The notes: a model not told the origin generated them from the letters alone. A stretch of DNA of 64,000 nt from Afifella pfennigii DSM 17143 (GCF_000688515.1 NZ_JHZK01000011.1:37045-101044), one strand, 5' to 3'; positions 1 to 8,515 are shown, counted from the first letter of the stretch. Numbers and translations are program-made.

Positions 1-797
1 AAAATGACGACATCGCGTCCATGCTCCACCAGACGCTTGGCCTTTTCGATGACCATTTCCGCGACCTGCACATGCCGCGCCGCCGGCTCGTCGAACGTGG
101 AGGAAATCACCTCGCCGCGCACCGTGCGCTGCATGTCGGTCACTTCTTCCGGCCGCTCGTCGATAAGCAGGACAATGACGTAGCATTCCGGATGATTGCT
201 GGTGATGGAACGCGCGATGTTCTGCAACAGCACCGTCTTGCCGGTACGCGGCGGCGCCACGATCAAGCCGCGCTGTCCCTTGCCGAGCGGCGCCACCAGG
301 TCGATCACCCGCGCCGACATGTCCTTCATCGTCGGATCGTCCAGCTCCATCTTGAAGCGGGTATCGGGATAGAGCGGCGTAAGGTTGTCGAAATGAACCT
401 TGTGCTTCGCCTTCTCAGGCTCCTCGAAGTTGATCGTGTTAACTTTCAGGAGCGCGAAATACCGCTCACCATCCTTCGGACTTCGAATTTCTCCCTCGAT
501 CGTGTCGCCCGTTCGTAAAGAAAACCGGCGTATTTGCGAGGGCGAGACATAGATATCGTCCGGCCCGGGAAGGTAATTGGCATCCGGCGAGCGCAGGAAA
601 CCAAATCCATCTTGTAAGACTTCGATGACGCCTTCGCCAACGATGGTCATATCGCGTTCGGCGACCTTCTTGAGAATGGCGAACAACAGCTCCTGCTTGC
701 GCAGAATGCTGGCATTCTCCACCTCATACTCTTCTGCAACCGCAAGAAGTTCGGTCGGCGACTTCGCCTTAAGGTCTTGTAGCTTGATCTCTGCCAT
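1..797 (-). CDS. rho: Transcription termination factor Rho (3' part cut by window edge)
   Basis: Rho is the hexameric RNA-dependent ATPase that ends transcription of untranslated RNA. The first 265 residues can be read, of about 420 in the family, and the frame runs off the left edge. The N-terminal helical domain ([10 protein letters not shown] at 1-10) is followed by the cold-shock-like RNA-binding domain with GFGFLR at 64-69. The ATPase core then begins, with Walker A APPRTGKT at 181-188 and [10 protein letters not shown] at 210-219. The start is the ATG at 797, which gives the standard N-terminus. No strong Shine-Dalgarno sequence is visible; a small hairpin (810-824) sits just upstream. 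It is followed on the other side by hemJ and hemE on the same strand, a common rhizobial order. Confidence 0.97.
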   Translation of the reverse strand, partial: MAEIKLQDLKAKSPTELLAVAEEYEVENASILRKQELLFAILKKVAERDMTIVGEGVIEVLQDGFGFLRSPDANYLPGPDDIYVSPSQIRRFSLRTGDTIEGEIRSPKDGERYFALLKVNTINFEEPEKAKHKVHFDNLTPLYPDTRFKMELDDPTMKDMSARVIDLVAPLGKGQRGLIVAPPRTGKTVLLQNIARSITSNHPECYVIVLLIDERPEEVTDMQRTVRGEVISSTFDEPAARHVQVAEMVIEKAKRLVEHGRDVVI

Positions 798-809
798 GAA
801 AGTTGAGTC

Positions 810-824
810 CCGTGTGAAACACGG
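810..824 (-). other. Short hairpin in the rho leader
   Basis: CCGTGT and ACACGG form a perfect 6-bp inverted repeat with a 3-base loop, 13 bases upstream of the rho ATG. It would fold in the rho 5' untranslated RNA, where a ribosome would load. Rho often controls its own synthesis in bacteria, but any such role for this hairpin is only inferred. Confidence 0.35.
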
Positions 825-970
825 TCGTAAAGGCAAGGGGGTTCTTGGAAGGCGCCGCCACGGAGCGGGAACCAGAAGGGGGACGGCCTCACCGCAGATG
901 GCCGATTACGCCAGTCCTTTTCGCTTAACCCGGCTCGGCCTGAATCACAAGCCGAAATATCGTCCAGATC

Positions 971-1396
971 TCAGAACGGACGCACGATCACCATGATCAC
1001 GATGCCGATCATCAGCAATGTCGGAATCTCATTGACGGCCCGGTAGAACTTCTCTGGCCGCGTATTCCGATCCTCTCGAAAAGCCTTGACCCAGCCCATC
1101 ATGAAAAAATGCGACAACGTCAAGAGCACAACAAGTGTCAACTTGATGTGGAACCAGCCCTGATCCCAGGCATGGGCGAGAAACGCCGCCCACAATCCAA
1201 AGCCCCAGCTGGCGATCATCGCCGGCGTCATGATGGCGACGAGCAACCGTCGCTCCATTACCTTGAAGAGCTCCGACTGGTCGGAGCCAACCGCCACCTT
1301 GGTGTGATAGACCATCAGCCGCGGCAGGTAGAGAAGCCCGGCCATCCAGGCGATAATCGAAATCACATGCAGGGCCCGCGCCCATTCATAGGCCAT
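971..1396 (-). CDS. hemJ: Protoporphyrinogen IX oxidase HemJ (membrane)
   Basis: A 141-residue integral membrane protein of the HemJ (formerly UPF0093) family, which oxidises protoporphyrinogen IX to protoporphyrin IX late in haem synthesis. It starts [10 protein letters not shown], and His10 lies in the first membrane helix as in the family. Hydrophobic helices span roughly 5-27, 52-75, 83-103 and 125-140. The long open frame extends upstream into hemE, but the ATG at 1396 gives the family N-terminus and overlaps the hemE stop codon by one base (TGATG), implying translational coupling. Placement directly after hemE supports the haem assignment. Confidence 0.93.
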   Translation of the reverse strand: MAYEWARALHVISIIAWMAGLLYLPRLMVYHTKVAVGSDQSELFKVMERRLLVAIMTPAMIASWGFGLWAAFLAHAWDQGWFHIKLTLVVLLTLSHFFMMGWVKAFREDRNTRPEKFYRAVNEIPTLLMIGIVIMVIVRPF

Positions 1397-2421
1397 CAGC
1401 CGCCCCGCACCAGCTGCACGAATCTTTCCACATGCGCGACCGGCGTATCGGGCGTGATGCCGTGTCCGAGATTGAAAATGTGCGGGTAGCCCTGCATCGC
1501 CTCCAGGATCTGCCGCACGCCATTCTCCAGCGCCGCACCACCGACGATGAGCCGCATCGGATCGAGATTGCCTTGCAGCGCAAGCCCGCCGACCGCGTCG
1601 CGCGCCGCAGCCAGCGGCACCGACCAATCGAGCCCAAGCGCATCCGCGCCTGTGGCTTCGGCATAGGCCTTGAGCCGCGCACCGCCGCCCTTCGGGAAGG
1701 CGATCACCTTGGCACCGGGAATTTCCGCACGCACGCCTTCCACGATCCGCCTCACCGGCTCGATCGCCCAGCGCTTGAAACCCTCCTCGTCCAGGACCCC
1801 GGCCCAGGTGTCGAAGATCTGCACCGCATCGGCGCCCGCCCTCAGCTGCGCCACCAGATAGCGGGTGGAGGCCTCCACCAGAATATCCATCAGCGCATCG
1901 AAGGCCTCCGGCTCGCCCATCGAAAGTTTGCGTGCCGGACCCTGGTCAGGTGTACCGGAGCCGGCGACCATGTAGGTCGCCACCGTCCACGGCGCACCGC
2001 AAAAGCCCAGCAGCGTCGTCTCAGCGGGCAAGGCTTGGCGCACGCGCTCCACCGTCTCCAGAACCGGAGCAAGATGGCCAAGCACGTCCTTGCCGGCGAA
2101 CTCGCCGATCCGTGCCGGATCGATCGGCTCCAGAACGGGCCCGCGACCCTCCTCGAAGCGCACGTCCTGTCCGAGTGCGTCGGGTACCACCAGGATATCG
2201 GAAAACAGGATCGCCGCGTCGAAACCGAAGCGACGGATCGGCTGCAGCGTCACTTCCGTCGCCAGCGTGGGCGTGTAGCACAGGTCGAGAAACCCGTTCG
2301 CCTGGGCTCGCGTTTGCCGGTACTCCGGCAGATAGCGTCCGGCCTGGCGCATCATCCAGAGCGGTGGCACTGCAAGGCTTTCGCCCTCCAGGACCTTCAT
2401 GAGGGATTTTGGGGAAGTCAC
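1396..2421 (-). CDS. hemE: Uroporphyrinogen decarboxylase
   Basis: HemE removes four carboxyl groups from uroporphyrinogen III to give coproporphyrinogen III in the cytosol. The 341 residues match the family length. The first signature, [17 protein letters not shown] at 19-35, holds the substrate-binding arginines. Asp75 in ILFSD corresponds to the catalytic aspartate, and the second signature [16 protein letters not shown] lies at 139-154. The chosen start is GTG at 2421 ([10 protein letters not shown]); an ATG at 2400 is the alternative. Neither has a strong ribosome site. A CtrA-type site lies only 8 bases upstream of the GTG. hemE flanks the replication origin in Caulobacter and Sinorhizobium, and the neighbouring gap here looks like that origin. 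Confidence 0.97.
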   Translation of the reverse strand: MTSPKSLMKVLEGESLAVPPLWMMRQAGRYLPEYRQTRAQANGFLDLCYTPTLATEVTLQPIRRFGFDAAILFSDILVVPDALGQDVRFEEGRGPVLEPIDPARIGEFAGKDVLGHLAPVLETVERVRQALPAETTLLGFCGAPWTVATYMVAGSGTPDQGPARKLSMGEPEAFDALMDILVEASTRYLVAQLRAGADAVQIFDTWAGVLDEEGFKRWAIEPVRRIVEGVRAEIPGAKVIAFPKGGGARLKAYAEATGADALGLDWSVPLAAARDAVGGLALQGNLDPMRLIVGGAALENGVRQILEAMQGYPHIFNLGHGITPDTPVAHVERFVQLVRGG

Positions 2422-2428
2422 AGGGCTC

Positions 2429-2444
2429 TTAATCCAAAATTAAC
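2429..2444 (-). promoter_or_regulatory. CtrA-type binding site
   Basis: TTAA, seven bases, then TTAAC: an exact match to the alphaproteobacterial CtrA consensus. It lies 8 bases upstream of the hemE GTG and at the edge of the putative origin. A further half-site, TTAACC, is at 2480-2485. In Caulobacter CtrA binds the origin and a hemE promoter; the same role here is inferred. Confidence 0.55.
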
Positions 2445-2473
2445 GAGAAGAGAGTCTGTTGTTGTTTCTGGTC

Positions 2474-2482
2474 CGTGGATTA
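2474..2482 (-). promoter_or_regulatory. DnaA-box-like 9-mer
   Basis: It reads TAATCCACG on the minus strand, two mismatches to TTATNCACA. It overlaps the TTAACC half-site at 2480-2485, so DnaA and CtrA could compete here. Confidence 0.4.
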
Positions 2483-2559
2483 ACCGGATTCAAACTCCCC
2501 CACAACGTATGAAGCCGCGGCAAAGCGGCTGCGCCCGCATCACGGCGTTTGGAAAACAG

Positions 2560-2568
2560 CGTGGATAG
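2560..2568 (-). promoter_or_regulatory. DnaA-box-like 9-mer
   Basis: It reads CTATCCACG on the minus strand, two mismatches to TTATNCACA, in the middle of the hemE-ppsR gap. Confidence 0.4.
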
Positions 2569-2717
2569 CGGGCGAGCGCGGGAATTGCCGCGCAGCGTTC
2601 GAGCCGATTCAAGGCAGCGCGCACCATAGCGCGCCTTGCCATGTGCGCTTGTTGAAAAGCGCTAGCTGTCGACTCCTGCCCACACCCTGTTGCCAAGCCT
2701 TGGCCCACGGCGCAGAT

Positions 2718-2726
2718 TGTGGATCG
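2718..2726 (-). promoter_or_regulatory. DnaA-box-like 9-mer
   Basis: It reads CGATCCACA on the minus strand, one mismatch to the Caulobacter-type box TGATCCACA. Confidence 0.45.
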
Positions 2727-2787
2727 GCGTGGCGGCCAGCGGGATGACGTCGGCAGGCGACGTCGCCGCCGCCCGGATTGCGCCATC

Positions 2788-2796
2788 TTATTCACG
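2788..2796 (+). promoter_or_regulatory. DnaA box
   Basis: TTATTCACG matches TTATNCACA at eight of nine positions, the best box in the gap. It lies 12 bases before the preferred ppsR start and would fall inside the gene if the upstream TTG (2778) were used. Confidence 0.5.
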
Positions 2797-2807
2797 GCTA
2801 TCCCCCA

Positions 2808-3641
2808 TTGCCCCAGACCCGCTTCTTTCATCTGCATCTTATTTCCGACGCGACGGGCGAGACCCTGATCAATGTCGGGCGTGCCGCGGCCGCGCAATAC
2901 GCCGGAATCCGGGCGATTGAGCATATCCATTCGCTCGTGCGCAGTCCCAAGCAGATCGATCGGATCATGGTGGAAATCGAGAACACACCCGGCATCGTTC
3001 TCTACACCCTCGTCGACCGCAAGCTCGCCGACCTCTTGGAAGCGCGATGCGCCGAGCTCGCCGTTCCGGCCGTATCGGTGCTGGAGCCCGTGCTTCAGGC
3101 CTTCCAAGCCTATCTGGGTGCACGTTCCACCGGCCGTATCGGCGCCCAGCATGCCCTAGACGCGAGCTATTTCCGTCGCATCGAGGCGTTGAACTTCACC
3201 ATGATGCACGACGATGGGCAGCTTCCGGCCGATATCGACGAGGCAGATGTGATGCTCATCGGCGTCAGCCGCACCTCCAAGACGCCGACCTCCATCTATC
3301 TTGCCAATCGCGGTATCAAGACGGCCAATCTGCCCATCGTCAAAGACATTCCGGTTTCCCCCGCCCTTGCCCGCGCCAAGCGCTGCCTCGTCGTTGGCCT
3401 TGTGGCGAGCCCCGACCGCATCGTGCAGATTCGCCAGCACCGCATTCTCAGCCCTAACGGCGAGGAGCGAAATTCCGCCTATCTCGACCGCCACGAGGTG
3501 TCGCAGGAAATCCTGCAATGCCGGCGGTTATGCGCCAAGCACGGCTGGCCGATCATCGATGTGTCGAGACGCTCCATCGAGGAAACGGCAGCCGCCGTGC
3601 TTGCCTTGCTGGCCGAGCGTCGGCTAGGGCCGCATACATGA
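2808..3641 (+). CDS. ppsR: Pyruvate, phosphate dikinase regulatory protein (bifunctional kinase/pyrophosphorylase)
   Basis: This DUF299-family enzyme switches pyruvate phosphate dikinase or PEP synthase off by ADP-dependent threonine phosphorylation and on by phosphate-dependent dephosphorylation. The P-loop-like motif [11 protein letters not shown] lies at about 152-162, and the N-terminal [14 protein letters not shown] is typical. The frame is open from a TTG at 2778, but the TTG at 2808 gives [14 protein letters not shown], the usual rhizobial spacing, and leaves the DnaA box at 2788 outside the gene; both starts are weak. The protein is 277 residues, the normal length. It ends in an ATGA overlap with maf and heads the ppsR-maf-aroE-coaE run beside the putative origin. 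Confidence 0.93.
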   Translation: MPQTRFFHLHLISDATGETLINVGRAAAAQYAGIRAIEHIHSLVRSPKQIDRIMVEIENTPGIVLYTLVDRKLADLLEARCAELAVPAVSVLEPVLQAFQAYLGARSTGRIGAQHALDASYFRRIEALNFTMMHDDGQLPADIDEADVMLIGVSRTSKTPTSIYLANRGIKTANLPIVKDIPVSPALARAKRCLVVGLVASPDRIVQIRQHRILSPNGEERNSAYLDRHEVSQEILQCRRLCAKHGWPIIDVSRRSIEETAAAVLALLAERRLGPHT

Positions 3642-4237
3642 CGCAGCAATTGATCCTCGCCTCCGGCAGTCCGGCGCGGCGTGCGCTTCTCGGCGCCACC
3701 GGCCTCACCTTCGATGTCTTGCGCGCCGAGCTCGATGAGGAAGCTGCGGCGGCCCCCTTGGAGGAGAGCAATGCCAGTCCCGCCGATATTGCTGCCGCGC
3801 TCGCCATGGCCAAGGCGCTGACCGTTAGTGAGCAATATCCGGAGGCGCTCGTCATCGCCGCCGATCAGACGCTGGAATGCGAGGGCGAGCTGTTGCGCAA
3901 GGCCGACGATATGGGCGAGGCGCGCCGCCAGCTCCTCCGCCTTTCCGGCAGGACACATTTCCTGCATGCCGCGCTCGCCTGCGCTGAGGCTGGTCAGATC
4001 GTGTTTGAGGCTCAAGAAAGCGCGGCGCTCGCCCTGCGCCAGCTTTCGCCGGAGGAGGTCGGCCGCTATCTCGCCTTTGCCGGCGAGGAGGTGCTGTCGA
4101 GCGTCGGGCTCTACCAGTTCGAAGGGCCGGGCATTCGCCTGATGCAGCGCGTGGACGGCGACTATTTTACCATTCTGGGCCTTCCGCTGATGCCGCTTTT
4201 GGCGTTCTTGCGCGAGCGCGGCATCGGCACGTTCTGA
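3638..4237 (+). CDS. maf: Maf-like nucleoside triphosphate pyrophosphatase
   Basis: Maf proteins hydrolyse non-canonical or modified nucleoside triphosphates to monophosphates, as a housecleaning function. The 199 residues begin with the signature [14 protein letters not shown] at 5-18. The conserved acidic centre is AADQTLEC at 74-81, with Asp76 as the expected catalytic residue. The Gln after it (DQ rather than DT) marks the second Maf-like subgroup rather than classical dTTPase Maf, so the substrate is uncertain. The start is the ATG inside the ppsR stop (ATGA), and aroE follows one base after the stop, indicating tight coupling. Confidence 0.9.
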   Translation: MTQQLILASGSPARRALLGATGLTFDVLRAELDEEAAAAPLEESNASPADIAAALAMAKALTVSEQYPEALVIAADQTLECEGELLRKADDMGEARRQLLRLSGRTHFLHAALACAEAGQIVFEAQESAALALRQLSPEEVGRYLAFAGEEVLSSVGLYQFEGPGIRLMQRVDGDYFTILGLPLMPLLAFLRERGIGTF

Positions 4238-4238
4238 T

Positions 4239-5090
4239 ATGCGTCCCATCGCCTGCGTCACCGGCTGGCCCGTCGAGCATTCGCGCTCGCCCTTGATCCA
4301 TCGCTTCTGGCTCGCGCGCTACGGGGTGGAGGGTGATTATGTCGCCCGTCCGGTGTCGCCGGACGAAGCGGCGGATTTCTATGGCAGCTTCGCAGCCTCC
4401 GGCTTTGTCGGCGCGAACGTGACCTTGCCGCACAAAGAAACGGCCTATGCCGCGGCGCACCGGCGCATGGCCGCGGCGGAGCGTCTCGGCGCGGCCAACA
4501 CGCTGTGGTTGGAGAAGGGCGAGCTCGTTGCGGACAACACGGACGCGGTCGGATTTCTCGCCTCGCTCGACAGCGCGGCGCCCGGCTGGGCGGAAGGCGC
4601 GGAGCGAGCACTCGTTCTGGGCGCCGGCGGTGCGACGCGCGCGGTGCTCGATGCATTGATTGAAAGAGGCATCGAAAAGGTTGATCTTCTCAACCGAACC
4701 GAAAAGCGCGCCCATGAACTCGTGGAGTTCTTCGCGCCGCGCGCGGCGGGCCGCCTCGTTCCGGGACCGCTGGAGGCCGCGGAAAAAGTCCTGCCCCGCG
4801 CCGATCTCATCGTCAACGCCACCTCCGCCGGTCTTCACGGCGCCGCGCCGCTCGCCATTGCCTGGAAAAAGGCGAAACCGACGGCGCTGGCCACCGATCT
4901 GACCTATGTGCCGCTTATGACGCCGTTCCTTGCCGGCGCCTCGGAAGCGGGCCTTGCCACGGTTGACGGGCTCGGCATGCTTCTCCACCAGGCGGTGCCG
5001 GGCTTCGAGCGCTGGTTCGGCGTGGTGCCAAAGGTCGATGAGGAGCTACGCCGTCACGTTCTGGCCGATCTTGCGAGGGCTGTTCCATGA
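4239..5090 (+). CDS. aroE: Shikimate dehydrogenase (NADP+)
   Basis: AroE reduces 3-dehydroshikimate to shikimate in the aromatic amino-acid pathway. The 283 residues have the substrate-domain motif HSRSPLIH at 14-21, the catalytic pair Lys66 (NVTLPHK) and Asp102 (NTDAVGF), and the nucleotide-binding loop GAGGAT at 128-133. The ATG at 4239 lies one base after maf, and the stop overlaps the coaE start as ATGA, so translation is probably coupled along maf-aroE-coaE. Confidence 0.96.
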   Translation: MRPIACVTGWPVEHSRSPLIHRFWLARYGVEGDYVARPVSPDEAADFYGSFAASGFVGANVTLPHKETAYAAAHRRMAAAERLGAANTLWLEKGELVADNTDAVGFLASLDSAAPGWAEGAERALVLGAGGATRAVLDALIERGIEKVDLLNRTEKRAHELVEFFAPRAAGRLVPGPLEAAEKVLPRADLIVNATSAGLHGAAPLAIAWKKAKPTALATDLTYVPLMTPFLAGASEAGLATVDGLGMLLHQAVPGFERWFGVVPKVDEELRRHVLADLARAVP

Positions 5091-5674
5091 TCGTCATCGG
5101 CCTGACCGGCTCCATGGCCATGGGCAAATCGACGACGGCGGCGATGTTTCGCGCCCGTGGCATGCCGGTGCACGATTCCGACAATGCCGTTCACCGTCTC
5201 TACCGCGGTGCCGCGGTGGCGCCGATCGAAGCAGCTTTCCCCGGCGTGACGAAGGATGGCGAGGTCGACCGAAAGAAGCTTGGTGCGACGCTCGCCGGCG
5301 ATATCGCCCAGCTGAAGCGGCTGGAGGCGATCGTTCATCCGCTGGTGCGCGAGGAGACGCTGCGCTTTGCTCAGAAGGCGTCAGACGATAGGGCGCGGGC
5401 CATCCTTCTCGATATACCGCTCTTGTTCGAGACGCGGGCGGAGGCATGGATGGATTGCGTCGTCGTCGTCTCGGCGCCTGCCGAAATCCAGCGCCAGCGG
5501 GTTCTGGCCCGCCGCGGCATGAGCGAGGCGCTGTTCGACAAGCTTGTTGCGCGCCAAGTGCCCGATGCCGACAAGCGGCGGCGGGCGCATTTCGTCATCG
5601 ATACCGCCCATGGCTTCGCCGCGGCCGAGCGCGAGGTGGGGGCTATCCTCAAAGCCGTGGCATCGATGAGCTAG
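5087..5674 (+). CDS. coaE: Dephospho-CoA kinase
   Basis: CoaE phosphorylates the ribose 3' hydroxyl of dephospho-CoA, the last step of coenzyme A synthesis. The N-terminus MIVIGLTGSMAMGKSTTA carries the P-loop (GSMAMGKS at 8-15), and the 195 residues fit the family. DSDNAVH at about 30-36 is the acceptor-binding region. It starts inside the aroE stop codon (ATGA) and ends the tightly packed run from ppsR; a 150-base gap and a hairpin separate it from dnaQ. The pantothenate kinase gene coaA is at 31902-32855. Confidence 0.95.
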   Translation: MIVIGLTGSMAMGKSTTAAMFRARGMPVHDSDNAVHRLYRGAAVAPIEAAFPGVTKDGEVDRKKLGATLAGDIAQLKRLEAIVHPLVREETLRFAQKASDDRARAILLDIPLLFETRAEAWMDCVVVVSAPAEIQRQRVLARRGMSEALFDKLVARQVPDADKRRRAHFVIDTAHGFAAAEREVGAILKAVASMS

Positions 5675-5774
5675 GGCGCGCGAGGTCTCGCCTTGCGCGA
5701 TGCGCGTATCGGTGGCTTGGCGACGGGGTGCCGAATCGGTCAGTCAGCCGCCTGACGCAAAAGTCTTGGATGAA

Positions 5775-5796
5775 CCGGCGCGCCAGCTTGCGCCGG
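5775..5796 (+). terminator. Hairpin after coaE
   Basis: CCGGCGC and GCGCCGG form a perfect 7-bp stem with an 8-base loop in the coaE-dnaQ gap. There is no T-run after it, so it may be a weak terminator or a leader structure of dnaQ. Confidence 0.3.
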
Positions 5797-5824
5797 CACT
5801 TTCTCCGGGCACAATGGCTGGCCG

Positions 5825-6541
5825 ATGCGTGAGATCGTCTTCGATACCGAGACCACGGGCCTTGACGCCCTCAGGGGCGACCGGCTGGTGGAGATCGGCT
5901 GCGTGGAGATCATCAACCGCATTCCCACCGGGCGCTTCTACCACGTCTATATCAACCCCGGCCGCGCCATCAGCGCCGAAGCCGTCGCCGTGCACGGGCT
6001 GACGGAGGAGTTTCTCGCCGACAAGCCGCTTTTCACAGATTGCGTGGCGGAGTTCCTGGAATTTATCGCCGATGCGCCGCTGGTGGCCCACAATGCCAGC
6101 TTTGACCGCGGCTTCATCAACATGGAACTGAAGCTTGCGGGCCAGACGGCCCTGCCGGATGAGCGCTTCGTCGACACGCTGGTCCTGGCGCGGCGTCGCC
6201 ATCCTGGCGGCGCCAACAGCCTCGACGCGCTTTGCAGCCGCTATGGCATCGACAATTCGGCCCGCACCAAGCACGGCGCGCTGCTGGACGCAGAGATCCT
6301 GGCGGAAGTCTATGTGGAATTGCAGGGCGGCCGCCAGGCTCTCTTGGAGCTTGGCAGCATCTCCGCTGGCGAGGACGGCTTGCCGCGCGCCCAACCTGTC
6401 GGAGCGCGCCCGCACGAGCTGCCATCGCGTCTTTGCGGGGCCGCACGCGCCGCCCATCGCGCTTATGTCGCAAAGGAGCTGGGCGAGGCGGCGATGTGGA
6501 ACAGGTATTGGCCGGCAAAGCCCGGCGCGAGCGGCGACTGA
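5825..6541 (+). CDS. dnaQ: DNA polymerase III epsilon subunit (3'-5' proofreading exonuclease)
   Basis: DnaQ is the proofreading exonuclease of the replicative polymerase core. The DEDDh catalytic residues are all visible: Asp7 and Glu9 in FDTETTG, Asp94 in HNASFDRGF, and His150 with Asp155 in KHGALLDAE. At 238 residues it has the expected length, with a C-terminal tail presumed to contact DnaE. The start ATG at 5825 gives MREIVFDTET, as in the family. It is convergent with secB, with a hairpin between their stop codons. Confidence 0.96.
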   Translation: MREIVFDTETTGLDALRGDRLVEIGCVEIINRIPTGRFYHVYINPGRAISAEAVAVHGLTEEFLADKPLFTDCVAEFLEFIADAPLVAHNASFDRGFINMELKLAGQTALPDERFVDTLVLARRRHPGGANSLDALCSRYGIDNSARTKHGALLDAEILAEVYVELQGGRQALLELGSISAGEDGLPRAQPVGARPHELPSRLCGAARAAHRAYVAKELGEAAMWNRYWPAKPGASGD

Positions 6542-6579
6542 GCTCTTCTGCCGACGATGGCCTCTCGGCGCCGAACAAA

Positions 6580-6599
6580 CCGCGATGGACCCATCGCGG
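6580..6599. terminator. Hairpin between convergent dnaQ and secB
   Basis: CCGCGATGG and CCATCGCGG form a perfect inverted repeat with a very short spacer, midway between the two stop codons. It could end transcription from either side; no long T-run follows. Confidence 0.4.
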
Positions 6600-6609
6600 C
6601 AAGAGATCG

Positions 6610-7125
6610 TCAGGCCGTCTTCGGCGCTTCGGCCTCGGCCGATTGCTGCGCGCGCTGGCGATAGAGCGCGGCGAAATCCACCGGGTCGATCATCAACGGC
6701 GGGAACCCGCCCTGACGCGTGGCGTCGGCGAGAATCTGCCGCGCGAAGGGGAAGAGGAGCCGCGGGCATTCGATCAGCACGATTTGATGCACATGCTCCT
6801 GCGGCACGTTGCGCAGCTGAAACAGCCCACCATAAACGACTTCCGTAACGAAGAGCGTATCCTCGCCGCGCTTGGCCGCCGCGTCGAGCTTCAATTCGAC
6901 CTCGAACTGATTCTCGCCGATCGGCTTAGCGTTGACGTTGACGTTGACGTCAAGTGACGGGTTGGAGCCGGCCGGCCTCAGGCTGTTCGGCGCGCCGGGA
7001 TTTTCGAAGGACAGATCCTTGATGTACTGGCCGAGGACATGGATTCCCGGCGCCTGGTTCGCCGCGGCTTCCGCCGGCTTCGTTTCTTCGGCGGGCTCGC
7101 CGCCATTGCTGGCTTGCTTGGCCAT
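6610..7125 (-). CDS. secB: Protein-export chaperone SecB
   Basis: SecB is the tetrameric cytosolic chaperone that keeps presecretory proteins unfolded and hands them to SecA. The 171 residues show an alanine-rich N-terminal extension and then the core beginning HVLGQYIKDLSFENPGAP at about 29-46. The central part ends in YGGLFQLRNVP and LFPFARQILADATRQGGFPP, both typical. It lies downstream of fxsA on the same strand. Its place beside dnaQ is conserved near the rhizobial origin. Confidence 0.95.
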   Translation of the reverse strand: MAKQASNGGEPAEETKPAEAAANQAPGIHVLGQYIKDLSFENPGAPNSLRPAGSNPSLDVNVNVNAKPIGENQFEVELKLDAAAKRGEDTLFVTEVVYGGLFQLRNVPQEHVHQIVLIECPRLLFPFARQILADATRQGGFPPLMIDPVDFAALYRQRAQQSAEAEAPKTA

Positions 7126-7213
7126 GCTCGTCTTTCCGCATATTGAGGGTTGGCTGGCCGACTAGCATGCGCCGTGGATTGCGGCAACCACGGCGGGCGA
7201 CAAGCCGGGCGCC

Positions 7214-7657
7214 TCAGTTCGGATCGCGGACCTTGAACTCGCTCTCTTCCAGGTCGATCACCTCTCCGTCGGGGCCAGTGCGGTAGCGGCGCTCGGTGGT
7301 GACGACCGTCAGATTGAGACGCGAGACGACGAAGGAAAAGATTGCCTGGCGCACGGGCGGCACGAAAAGCAGAAAGCCGATGACGTCGGTGACGAAGCCC
7401 GGCGTCAGGAGCAACAGGCCGGCAGCGGCGATCATCGCCCCATCGGCCATACTGCGCGCCGGCATACGGTTGGCTTCCAAATCGGCGCGGATGCGCAGGA
7501 TCGTCTGCACGCCCTGATGGCGCAGCAGCGCCGTGCCGATCACGGCCGTCAGCAGCGTCAAGAGCAGCGTGGCGACAAGGCCGATGCTCTGGCCGACGAG
7601 GATGAAGACGGCCACTTCCACGAGCGGCACGATAAGAAGGAGGAGAAAGATCGGCAT
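7214..7657 (-). CDS. fxsA: FxsA family membrane protein
   Basis: FxsA is a small inner-membrane protein first known in E. coli for suppressing exclusion of phage T7 by the F plasmid; its normal role is unclear. The 147 residues begin MPIFLLLLIVPLVEVAVFIL, the conserved opening, followed by a second helix at about 26-42 and further hydrophobic segments at about 75-105. The C-terminus is charged and cytosolic by prediction. It reads toward secB with an 88-base gap and is divergent from the Tim44-like gene. Confidence 0.9.
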   Translation of the reverse strand: MPIFLLLLIVPLVEVAVFILVGQSIGLVATLLLTLLTAVIGTALLRHQGVQTILRIRADLEANRMPARSMADGAMIAAAGLLLLTPGFVTDVIGFLLFVPPVRQAIFSFVVSRLNLTVVTTERRYRTGPDGEVIDLEESEFKVRDPN

Positions 7658-7795
7658 GGGGCGGTTCCTGTTCGCCGATATGGGGATTGGGTGAGTTTTT
7701 TAAAGACTTGCCTGCGCCCTGCTGGACTCGCGGCCGATCCTGCTTACATTGGCCCTTAAGCAGCGGACGCCCGACGGGAGCGTGCAAGGATAGGC

Positions 7796-8515
7796 ATGAG
7801 CGGCTTCTTCGATATCTATTCCTTGATTTTTTTGGTCATTGCCGTGGTGATTTTCATGCGCCTCGGCAGCGTGCTCGGCCGGCGCACCGGCAACGAGCCT
7901 TCGCCGTATGAGAATGGCCGCAAACCCTCGCGTATGGCAACGCGTCCGACCCCGGAAAACGTCATCACCCTGCCGCGAGCCGAGCAGGCGCCCGAGCGCG
8001 ACATGGCGCCGGAGACGGGCGCGCCCGACTGGAGCGCTCTGAAGCGCCACGCCAAGCCGGATACGCCGCTTTACGACGGGCTTGTGGCGATAAGCCGCGC
8101 CGACTCCGCTTTCGATCCCGATTCGTTCCTGAACGGCGCCAAATCCGCTTACGAGATGATCGTGCAGGGCTTCGCGGCTGGCGACCGCGATACGTTGCGT
8201 TCGCTGCTTTCCGCCGACGTCTACGAGAGCTTTTCCGGGGCGATCGCCGAGCGCGAGGAGCGGGGCGAGCGCATGGAGACGACCTTCGTCGGCTTTGAGA
8301 CCGTCAAGCTTTCCGGGGCGGCATTGGAAGACAAGGTCGCGCGCATTGCCGTCCGCTTCAAATCCGAGCTTGTCTCCGTCACCTACGACAAGGAGGGGCG
8401 GGTGATCGAGGGTGATCCGACCAGCGTGCAAAAGCCCGACGAGATCTGGACCTTCGCCCGCTCCACCGCCAGCCGCGACCCGAACTGGGAACTGGTCGCC
8501 ACCGAATCGGGCTGA
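7796..8515 (+). CDS. Tim44-like domain protein (TimA type)
   Basis: The 239-residue protein has one N-terminal membrane helix (about 4-23), a linker, and a Tim44-like domain from about 85 to the end. The domain opens with ISRADSAFDPDSFLNGAKSA and includes YEMIVQGFAAGDRDTLRSLL. In mitochondria the related domain of Tim44 tethers Hsp70 to the import channel; in alphaproteobacteria the homologue is membrane-bound with no settled function. It is the first gene of a plus-strand run with mltA and the Smr gene, an arrangement shared with other rhizobia. Confidence 0.88.
   Translation: MSGFFDIYSLIFLVIAVVIFMRLGSVLGRRTGNEPSPYENGRKPSRMATRPTPENVITLPRAEQAPERDMAPETGAPDWSALKRHAKPDTPLYDGLVAISRADSAFDPDSFLNGAKSAYEMIVQGFAAGDRDTLRSLLSADVYESFSGAIAEREERGERMETTFVGFETVKLSGAALEDKVARIAVRFKSELVSVTYDKEGRVIEGDPTSVQKPDEIWTFARSTASRDPNWELVATESG

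Larger units (their letters stand above)
2422..2807. other. Putative chromosomal replication origin (oriC)
   Basis: This 386-base gap lies between divergently read hemE and ppsR. It contains four DnaA-box-like 9-mers: 2474-2482, 2560-2568 and 2718-2726 (read on minus) and 2788-2796 (plus). It also holds a full CtrA-type site TTAA-N7-TTAAC (2429-2444), a relatively AT-rich part near 2428-2475, and inverted repeats at 2617-2634 and 2746-2764. In Caulobacter the origin lies between hemE and the gene beginning the ppsR-type cluster, and rhizobial chromosomes are usually numbered from this same junction. Sites and gene order are seen directly; origin function is inferred. The region must also hold the hemE and ppsR promoters. 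Confidence 0.75.
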
